This document shows, one piece after another, positions 58,160 to 64,000 of a stretch of 64,000 bases of DNA. Positions within the stretch are counted from its first letter, which is position 1; each line of letters begins with the position of its first letter. The stretch is taken from NCBI RefSeq assembly GCF_016889705.1, contig NZ_CP069526.1, positions 3,968,001 to 4,032,000 on the forward strand. The letters are read 5' to 3'. The notes below the pieces were generated by a model. That model saw only the letters and a list, made by a program, of their open reading frames with translations, was not told the DNA's origin and searched no databases. The position numbers were made by a program, and so were the translations under genes. This DNA comes from Amycolatopsis sp. FDAARGOS 1241 (GTDB lineage Bacteria; Actinomycetota; Actinomycetes; Mycobacteriales; Pseudonocardiaceae).

Positions 58160-58884
58160 CGTCCGAGGCGGCCTGGGAGCCGGTCCGCCGAGTGCGGATG
58201 CACGAACAGGTGCTGGCGCAGATCGAGGAGAAGATCCTCGACGGGAGCCTGCGCGCGGGGGAGAAGCTGCCCAGCGAACGGGAACTCGTGAGCGCGCTCG
58301 GCGTGAGCCGCACCAGCGTCCGCGAAGCCCTGCGCGCCCTCGAGGCGATGGGGATCATCGAGGCCCGCACGGGTTCGGGCGCCGACGCCGGGTCGGTCGT
58401 CACCGCGCGCTCCACCCCGGCGCTGACCAATCTGCTGCGGCTGCACCTCGCGCTCGCCCGCATCAGCCTGGCCGACTTGGTCGAGACGCGCGTTCAGCTG
58501 GAGCGCAACGCGGCCCGCGGCGCCGCGGCGAGCCGCACGCCCGAGGACGTGGCCAGGCTGACGGGGCTCGTCGACGGCATGCGCGCGGCGGACCAGGAAT
58601 ACCAGCAGTTCAACGCGCTGGACACCGAATTCCACGTGAGCATCGCCCGCATCTCGGGCAACGCGCTGGCCACCGACCTGATGCAGGCGCTGCGCGGCGC
58701 CGTCGAGTCGGAGATGGCGGCGGCGTTCGCGCGGCTGCCCGACTGGCGCGCCGTCGCGGGCGACCTGGTGACGGAGCACGAGGCGATCCTGCGCGCCATC
58801 GAGGCCGGCGACGGGGATCGCGCGGCCGACCTCGTGGCCGACCACATCACCCGCTTCTACCAGGACCGCGTGCTCAACCCCTGA
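58156..58884 (+). CDS. FadR-subfamily GntR regulator 2, under a cobalamin riboswitch
   Basis: 242 residues from ATG 58156 (GAGGGA 6 bp upstream; also coupled to the leader ORF). Winged helix with MHEQVLAQIEEKILDGSLRAGEKLPSERELVSALGVSRTSVREALRALEAMGIIEARTGSG; FCD domain with LLRLHLALARISLADLVETRVQLERNAARGAA, FHVSIARISGNALATDLMQAL and TEHEAILRAIEAGDGDRAADLVADHI. Paralogous to regulator 1. Operator-like TGGTCATACCA lies at its promoter and TGGTCAGACCA at the mutase promoter, so it probably represses both. Control by a B12 riboswitch is unusual for a GntR regulator. Confidence 0.9.
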   Translation: MTSEAAWEPVRRVRMHEQVLAQIEEKILDGSLRAGEKLPSERELVSALGVSRTSVREALRALEAMGIIEARTGSGADAGSVVTARSTPALTNLLRLHLALARISLADLVETRVQLERNAARGAAASRTPEDVARLTGLVDGMRAADQEYQQFNALDTEFHVSIARISGNALATDLMQALRGAVESEMAAAFARLPDWRAVAGDLVTEHEAILRAIEAGDGDRAADLVADHITRFYQDRVLNP

Positions 58885-59007
58885 GGCCCGTCGGCATCCG
58901 GCGCGGTCGACGTCGCAGGTCATCGCCGGCATTCGCTTCACACTGCCGCGCTGTGGGGTATCGGCTAGACTCATCTGCCTCCTTTTCACGAGAGGGAGGA
59001 GTCGGTG

Positions 59008-60417
59008 ATGAGCGACTTCCTCACTTCACAGCACAGCAGGCGGGACGTGTTGCGCGCGGCAGCCGCCATCACACTGGGTTCGGTGGCGCTGGGCGCCTGC
59101 GCCTCCGAGGAGGACAACGGCGGGAACACCGGTGGCCAGGCCCCGAAGGAAATCTTCAGTGAACCGTCCACAAAGCTCTCCGGTGATCTGAAAATCCTTC
59201 TCTGGAGCCACTTCGTCCCGAACCACGACGTGTGGTTCGATCGGTTCGCGCGCGACTGGGGCTCCCGGGTCGGCGTCAACGTGACCGTCGACCACATCGA
59301 CCAGGCGCAGATCCCCACCCGGATCGCGGCCGAAATCCAGGCGCGCCAGGGCCACGACCTCATCCAGTACATCGCGACGCTCTCGCAGTTCGAGCCGAGT
59401 GTGCTCGACCAGCGGGACCTGGTCAGCGAAGCGACCCGGCGCTGGGGCAAGCAGCTGCCGCTGTGCGAGAAGTCGAGCCTCAACCCCGCCACTGGCAAGT
59501 TCTACGCGTATTCGCCGGGCTGGGTACCCGACCCGGGCAACTACCGCAAGTCGCTGTGGGAACCCGTCGGCCTGCCGAACGGCCCGGCCACGTGGGACGA
59601 GCTGCTGACGGGCGCGGCGCAGATCAAGAACAGCAAGGGAATCCCGCTCGGCCTCGGCATGTCCCAGGAAATCGACTCCAACATGGTGCTGCGAGCGCTG
59701 ATGTGGTCCTACGGCGCCTCCGAGCAGGACGCGAACGAGCGGGTCACGATCAACTCGCCGCGGACGATCGCGGCCGTGGAGTACATGACGAAACTTTACG
59801 GGCAGGCCATGACGCCCGAGATCTTCTCCTGGAACGCGGCGAGCAACAACCAGGGGCTCGTCGCCGGCAAGCTGTCCTACATCGTCAACTCGATCTCCGC
59901 CTGGCGGACCGCGGCCTCGACGAACCCGAGCGTCGCCGACGACACCTTCTTCGTCCCGGCGTTGCGCGGGCCGGCGACCGCGCTGGCCGCGCAGCACGTG
60001 CTGTACAACTGGATCATCCCGCAGCACGCCACCGCGGTGCCCGCGGCGAAGGAGTTCCTCCTCCACTACACCGCCAACTTCGCCTCGGCGAGCTACCAGT
60101 CGAAGCTGTACGACTTCTCCGCGTGGTCCGCACTGACCCCCGAGGCGCCGAACTGGCTCGCGAACGACCCGTTCGGCTCCCGGCCGGCCGACAAGCTGAA
60201 GCTTCTCGCCGACGCCGTCCCGTGGAGTGCCAACATCGGCTACCCGGGCCCGGCCAGCACGGCCATCGGCGAGGTGTTCAGCACCTTCGTCATCCCCAAC
60301 ATGTTCGCCCGGGCGGTACGCGGAGAAGCCACCCCGCAGCAATCTGTCGCCGAGGCGGAGAGGCAGATCAACGCGATCTTCACCAAGTGGCGTGCCGCCG
60401 GGCTCGTCGGCGGCTGA
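59008..60417 (+). CDS. ABC importer substrate-binding lipoprotein (TAT exported)
   Basis: 469 residues from ATG 59008 (GAGGGAGGAG upstream; in-frame GTG at 59005). Twin-arginine motif SRRDVLR (residues 10-16), hydrophobic core, and lipobox LGAC with lipidated C31, so it is exported by TAT and anchored to the membrane. The rest is a carbohydrate-binding-1 type fold (LKILLWSHFVPNHDVWFDRFARDWG, GHDLIQYIATLSQFEP, YSPGWVPDPGNYRKSLWEPVGLPNGPATWDELLTGA, GKLSYIVNSISAWR). Together with the next three genes it forms a complete importer. Ligand unknown; sugar or polyol type. Confidence 0.92.
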   Translation: MSDFLTSQHSRRDVLRAAAAITLGSVALGACASEEDNGGNTGGQAPKEIFSEPSTKLSGDLKILLWSHFVPNHDVWFDRFARDWGSRVGVNVTVDHIDQAQIPTRIAAEIQARQGHDLIQYIATLSQFEPSVLDQRDLVSEATRRWGKQLPLCEKSSLNPATGKFYAYSPGWVPDPGNYRKSLWEPVGLPNGPATWDELLTGAAQIKNSKGIPLGLGMSQEIDSNMVLRALMWSYGASEQDANERVTINSPRTIAAVEYMTKLYGQAMTPEIFSWNAASNNQGLVAGKLSYIVNSISAWRTAASTNPSVADDTFFVPALRGPATALAAQHVLYNWIIPQHATAVPAAKEFLLHYTANFASASYQSKLYDFSAWSALTPEAPNWLANDPFGSRPADKLKLLADAVPWSANIGYPGPASTAIGEVFSTFVIPNMFARAVRGEATPQQSVAEAERQINAIFTKWRAAGLVGG

Positions 60418-60422
60418 GCACG

Positions 60423-61466
60423 ATGGCGGTCGTCGAGGTTCGCGACCTGGTCAAGCAATTCGACGGTGCGCACGGGCCCGCCATCGACCAGGTCAGTCTG
60501 GCCGCTGCGGCCGGGGAGTACTTGGTGCTGCTCGGCCCGTCGGGCTGCGGCAAGACGACCCTGCTGCGGACCATCGCCGGGCTGGAACGGCCGACCAGCG
60601 GCGACGTGCTGATCGACGGGCACGTGGTGACCGGACTGCCACCCCGGGCGCGCCAGATCGCGATGGTGTTCCAGAGTTATGCCCTCTACCCGCACAAGAC
60701 GGTGCTGGCCAACATCGTGTTCCCGCTCCGGGCCGTGGGCATGGCCAAGGAGGAACGCGAGGACAAGGCCCGCTGGGCGGCCGAGCTCCTGGGCCTCGAC
60801 CCGTTGCTGCACCGGAAGCCGCGGCAGCTCTCCGGTGGCGAACGCCAGCGCGTGGCACTGGCCCGGGCACTGGTGCGCGATCCCCAGGTGTTCCTCCTCG
60901 ACGAGCCGTTGTCGAATCTGGACGCCAAGTTGCGGGCCAGCGCACGGGACGAGCTGAAGCGGTTCCAGCAGGACGTGGGAACCACGACGATCTACGTGAC
61001 TCACGACCAGGCCGAGGCGATGGGGCTGGGCGACCGGATCGCCGTGCTCAACGCCGGCCAGGTGCGCCAAGCCGGGCCTCCGGTGGAGGTCTACGACGAT
61101 CCGGCCGACACTTTCGTGGCGACCTTCATCGGCTCGCCACCGATGAACCTGATCCCGCACGACGGCAAGCTGGTCGGGTTCCGCCCGGAGCACCTGCTGC
61201 CGGTCGAGAACGTCCCGGCCGGCGAGCGGGTCACGATGCCGCTGGCCGTGGAGCGGCTCGAGTACCTCTCCGGCGACCGGCACGTGTACGGCACGGTGTC
61301 CCGGATCGGTGAGCCCACCAGGGTGGTCGCCCGGCTACCGGCCACAGTGGACACCGCGATCGTGGTGGGCGAGACACACGAGTTCGCCGTGCCCGGCGCG
61401 CGCTTGCGGTTCTTCGACTCCGCCAGCGGGCAACGCGCCGAGCCGGTCCGCGTGGACGGTGGGTGA
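60423..61466 (+). CDS. ABC importer ATPase, MalK/UgpC type
   Basis: 347 residues, 5 bp after the binding protein. Walker A GPSGCGKTT (38-46), Q-loop FQSYALYPHKTV, signature LSGGERQRVALARAL, Walker B VFLLDEPLSNLDAKL and switch His VTHDQAEAMGLGDRI. A C-terminal regulatory TOBE-like domain (about 240-345, VGFRPEHLLPVENVPAGE) is typical of the MalK/UgpC family. Powers the importer formed with the flanking genes. Confidence 0.93.
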   Translation: MAVVEVRDLVKQFDGAHGPAIDQVSLAAAAGEYLVLLGPSGCGKTTLLRTIAGLERPTSGDVLIDGHVVTGLPPRARQIAMVFQSYALYPHKTVLANIVFPLRAVGMAKEEREDKARWAAELLGLDPLLHRKPRQLSGGERQRVALARALVRDPQVFLLDEPLSNLDAKLRASARDELKRFQQDVGTTTIYVTHDQAEAMGLGDRIAVLNAGQVRQAGPPVEVYDDPADTFVATFIGSPPMNLIPHDGKLVGFRPEHLLPVENVPAGERVTMPLAVERLEYLSGDRHVYGTVSRIGEPTRVVARLPATVDTAIVVGETHEFAVPGARLRFFDSASGQRAEPVRVDGG

Positions 61467-61467
61467 G

Positions 61468-62406
61468 ATGGCCACGACTACCGACACGGTCACCAGCCCC
61501 GCGACCGCCCCGGCGCGGCGCCGCCTGGCGGACCGCGACGGCCTGCTGGCGTGGGGTTTCCTGCTGCCCAGCATCGTCTACATCGTTGCGCTGGTGGGCG
61601 TTCCGTTCGTGCTCGCCATCGCGTTCGCGTTCTCGGACGTGACGGCCGGGGACCCCTCCTTCGATTTCGTCGGCCTGCGCAACTTCTCGCGGGTCTTCCA
61701 CGATCCCGTGTTCTGGCGGGCCCTGGGCAACACGTTCGTGTTCACCCTGATCTCGATGGTCCTGATCGTGGTGCTGGGCAAGGTGCTCGCCAACATCCTC
61801 ATCGCGGACTTCCGCGGCAAATGGGTGGTCCGGTTCCTCGTCCTGCTGGCGTGGACGACGCCGGTGGCCCTGTCGTCGATCTCGTGGCTCTGGCTGCTGG
61901 ATTCCATCTACTCGCCGATCGACTGGATGCTGCGGCAGTTCGGCGCGCTCGGTCCGGCGGAGAACGTGTACTGGCTCGGCCGGCCGGGCCTGGCGATGGC
62001 CTCGGTGATCGCGGTCCACGTCTGGCGGCTGACGCCGCTGGCCGCGGTGATCATGATGGCCGGGTTGATGGCCATCCCCAAGGACATCGACGAGGCCGCG
62101 CGGGTCGACGGGGCGGGGTACTGGCGGCGGATGTTCGAGATCACGATCCCGCTGGTGCTCCCGGTGGCGGCGGTCGCCGCGCTGTTCGGCGCGATCTTCA
62201 CGTTCACCGACATGGCCGTGGTCCGCGTGCTCACCCGGGGCGGCCCGAACGACGCCACCCAGGTGCTCGCCAGCTGGGCGTTCTACCGCGGCATCGACGG
62301 CGGCGACGTCGCCCAGGGCGCCGTCATCGCGCTGTTCCTGTTCCCGTTGCTGCTCGCCGCGGCGGTGCTCATCCTGCGCGCGGTGCGCCGGATCGAGGTG
62401 CGATGA
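61468..62406 (+). CDS. ABC importer permease 1 (MalF/UgpA type)
   Basis: 312 residues from ATG 61468, 1 bp after the ATPase stop. Six helices with a hydrophobic N-terminal helix (LAWGFLLPSIVYIVALVGVPFVLAIAFAFSDV) and the EAA loop IPKDIDEAARVDGAGYWRRMFEITIPLVLPV that contacts the ATPase. WTTPVALSSISWLWLLDSIYSPIDWML is typical of the MalF-like partner. Start and stop overlap the second permease by 4 bp. Confidence 0.93.
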   Translation: MATTTDTVTSPATAPARRRLADRDGLLAWGFLLPSIVYIVALVGVPFVLAIAFAFSDVTAGDPSFDFVGLRNFSRVFHDPVFWRALGNTFVFTLISMVLIVVLGKVLANILIADFRGKWVVRFLVLLAWTTPVALSSISWLWLLDSIYSPIDWMLRQFGALGPAENVYWLGRPGLAMASVIAVHVWRLTPLAAVIMMAGLMAIPKDIDEAARVDGAGYWRRMFEITIPLVLPVAAVAALFGAIFTFTDMAVVRVLTRGGPNDATQVLASWAFYRGIDGGDVAQGAVIALFLFPLLLAAAVLILRAVRRIEVR

Positions 62407-63284
62407 CCACCGCCGAGGAGGCCGGCCGGCTGCGGCAGCGGTACGCCAGGCGGCACGTGCTCGCCCGGGTGGGCCTGTACCTGGCGGCGATCGTGGCTGC
62501 GCTGAGCTGCGCGGCGCCCTTCCTGTGGAGCCTGATCACGGCGTTCAAGCAGAACCGCGATCTGTACAACCCGCAGAACAACCCCTTCGTGTTCAACCGG
62601 CCGCCCACCGCGGACCACGTCACCTACCTGTTCACCGACACCGAGTTCCTGACCTTCGTGGCGAACACCCTGCTCGTCGGGATCCTGGTCGTGCTGATCA
62701 CGCTCGTGCTCGGCCTGCCGGCCGCCTACGCGCTGGCCCGGCTGGACCGGCCGTGGTCCGGGGCGATGGCGATCGGCATCTTCCTCGTCTACCTCGTGCC
62801 CCCGAGCCTGTTGTTCCTCGCGCTGACGCGGATCGTGGTGGCGGTCGGGCTGCAGGACTCGACGTGGTCGCTGGTCCTGATCTACCCCACGATCACCATT
62901 CCGGTCTCGGTCTGGCTGCTCATGGGATTCCTCAAGAACATCCCGAAGGACATCGAAGAGCAGGCCATGGTCGACGGATACAGCCGGGTGGGCGCGTTCG
63001 TGCGGGCCGTCCTGCCCCTCGCGTACCCCGGCATCGTCGCGGTGGTCGTGTTCGCGTTCACCCTGACCGCGAGCGAGTTCATCTACGCGCTCGCCTTCGT
63101 CGCGCCGACGGACCAGATGCCGGTGAGCACCGGCGTCCCGACCCAGCTGGTGCGCGGTGACGTGTTCTTCTGGCAATCGTTGCAGGCCGCGACCGTGCTG
63201 GTGGCCGTGCCGATCGCTCTGGTGTTCACCTGGTTCCTCGACCGGTTCGTCGCCGGGTTCACGATGGGCGCGGTCAAGGAGTGA
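62403..63284 (+). CDS. ABC importer permease 2 (MalG/UgpE type)
   Basis: 293 residues. MalG-like features: PFLWSLITAFKQNRDLYNPQNNPFVFNRPP, ANTLLVGILVVLITLVLGLPAAYALARLDRPW and the EAA loop IPKDIEEQAMVDGYSRVGAFVRAVLPLAYPGIVAVVVFAFTLTASEFIYAL. Completes the binding protein-ATPase-permease-permease operon that starts 124 bp after GntR regulator 2. That regulator could therefore also control this importer, though no TGGTNNNACCA site is visible in the gap. Confidence 0.93.
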   Translation: MTTAEEAGRLRQRYARRHVLARVGLYLAAIVAALSCAAPFLWSLITAFKQNRDLYNPQNNPFVFNRPPTADHVTYLFTDTEFLTFVANTLLVGILVVLITLVLGLPAAYALARLDRPWSGAMAIGIFLVYLVPPSLLFLALTRIVVAVGLQDSTWSLVLIYPTITIPVSVWLLMGFLKNIPKDIEEQAMVDGYSRVGAFVRAVLPLAYPGIVAVVVFAFTLTASEFIYALAFVAPTDQMPVSTGVPTQLVRGDVFFWQSLQAATVLVAVPIALVFTWFLDRFVAGFTMGAVKE

Positions 63285-63420
63285 CGCGCGGTGCGGTTTC
63301 CGGCCCGGATCGGCTTCGAGGCCGCGGACCGGCGTCGGGAACCCGGCTGGGTCGGGGCTTCGAGGTCGGCGGCGCCTAGGCTGGGCGTCGGAGATCACCG
63401 ACCCGGGGAGTGGGGAAGAC

Positions 63421-63981
63421 ATGGCTGACGAAGCCACCGCGCTGGCTGCCTTCGGCTACGAACTGGGCGTGCTCAAGCGCGTCCGCCGCACGGGGTGGTG
63501 GCAGGCCGGCGTGCGCGACCCGGAATCGGTGGCCGAGCACAGCGTGCGGGCCGCGCAGCTCGCCGCCGTGCTGGCCGCCGAGGAAGGCGCGTCGCCCGAA
63601 CGGGCGGCGTTCCTCGCGTTGTGGCACGACACGCAGGAGACCCGCACGGGTGACCTGCCGCATTCGGCGCAGCCGTACCTCGTGAAACCGGATCCGGGCA
63701 AGATCACCGCTGATCAAACGGCCGCGCTGCCCGCGCGTTCGGGTTCGGCCGTGCGGTCTGCCGTGGCCGAATACGAAGGCCGGTCCACGGTGGAAGCCCG
63801 CTGCGCGAAGGACGCCGACAAGCTCGAAATGCTGCTGCAGGCGCTGGAGTACCGAGCGGTGGGGGTGTCCACAGTGGAGGAATGGATTTCGTCGGCGCGA
63901 GCGGGCTTGGTCACGGACACGGCGCGCCGCGTGGCCGAAGCCGCGGTGGCGTTGTCACCGCTGGCTTGGCGCACCCTCTGA
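63421..63981 (+). CDS. HD-domain phosphohydrolase (YfbR/nucleotidase-like)
   Basis: 186 residues from ATG 63421 with GGGGAAGAC upstream. HD-superfamily metal motif: H40 (ESVAEHSVRAAQLA), H69-D70 (ALWHDTQETRTGD, with E73) and a downstream Asp in AKDADKLEMLLQALEYR. The short all-helical layout and HDTQE pattern resemble YfbR 5'-deoxyribonucleotidases and other HD hydrolases. Monocistronic, after the ABC importer. A poor -10-like TAGGCT lies about 45 bp upstream. Confidence 0.88.
   Translation: MADEATALAAFGYELGVLKRVRRTGWWQAGVRDPESVAEHSVRAAQLAAVLAAEEGASPERAAFLALWHDTQETRTGDLPHSAQPYLVKPDPGKITADQTAALPARSGSAVRSAVAEYEGRSTVEARCAKDADKLEMLLQALEYRAVGVSTVEEWISSARAGLVTDTARRVAEAAVALSPLAWRTL
63868..63878. 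repeat. Copy of the 11-bp palindrome TCCACAGTGGA
   Basis: Exact copy, inside the HD-domain gene; TCCACGGTGGA, one base different, occurs about 85 bp earlier. Confidence 0.5.
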
Positions 63982-64000
63982 GTAGCACGATGGTTGGAAG

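Overview
This window is high-GC DNA from an actinobacterium, most likely Pseudonocardiaceae and possibly Amycolatopsis. The evidence is the strong third-position G/C bias, frequent GTG starts, many GntR/FadR, TetR, LysR and SigE-type ECF regulators, and several long open antisense frames typical of about 70% GC. I see no rRNA, tRNA, CRISPR array, prophage or intact insertion sequence. It reads as an accessory, catabolism-rich stretch of chromosome.

Layout. (1) 1-4.4 kb: a leftward operon (TPP enzyme, enolase-superfamily enzyme, FAD-linked oxidase cut by the window edge) divergent from a MarR regulator. (2) 5-8 kb: two flavin-dependent monooxygenases divergent from a DUF302 gene. (3) 8.3-14.8 kb: a FUSC exporter, an esterase, an unknown gene, and an XRE/MmyB regulator divergent from an MFS exporter; a run of 32 G lies upstream of the esterase. 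(4) 14.9-21.6 kb: a divergent cluster for 2-pyrone-4,6-dicarboxylate / 4-oxalomesaconate catabolism (tautomerase, aldolase, GntR regulator; MFS transporter, DUF1932 dehydrogenase, LigJ-type hydratase, LigI-type lactonase). The regulator promoter overlaps a near-perfect palindrome. No ring-cleavage dioxygenase is present. (5) 21.7-27 kb: a LacI regulator with two overlapping operators, MFS transporter, sugar-acid dehydratase and GH13 glucosidase. (6) 27-31 kb: a luciferase-like oxidoreductase and an amino-acid permease broken by apparent single-base shifts. (7) 30.9-33 kb: a beta-helix protein and a small helical protein that share a terminal motif resembling amyloid-signalling pairs. (8) 33-45.6 kb: transporters, regulators, a DsbA-like protein, M20 peptidase, ECF sigma/anti-sigma pair, cupin, SnoaL-like protein, signal peptidase I, and remnants of msrA and an HD-domain gene. 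(9) 45.6-46.7 kb: non-coding DNA with five tandem repeats of about 82 bp.

(10) 46.7-58.9 kb is the most interesting region: a 2-hydroxyisobutyryl-CoA mutase (HCM) locus. It encodes the B12-binding subunit, an acyl-CoA ligase, a MeaB-like GTPase chaperone, the large mutase subunit carrying the Ile/Asp/Gln signature of HCM, a lactate-permease-family transporter and a short PduO-like protein. Two paralogous FadR-type regulators flank it, and FadR-like TGGTCNNACCA palindromes lie at three promoters. The second regulator gene follows a clear cobalamin riboswitch and a tiny coupled leader ORF. If the riboswitch turns expression off with B12, as most do, then cofactor would switch off a repressor of a cofactor-dependent pathway: a genetic inverter. 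(11) 59-63.3 kb: a carbohydrate-type ABC importer (TAT/lipoprotein binding protein, ATPase, two permeases), followed by an HD-domain phosphohydrolase.
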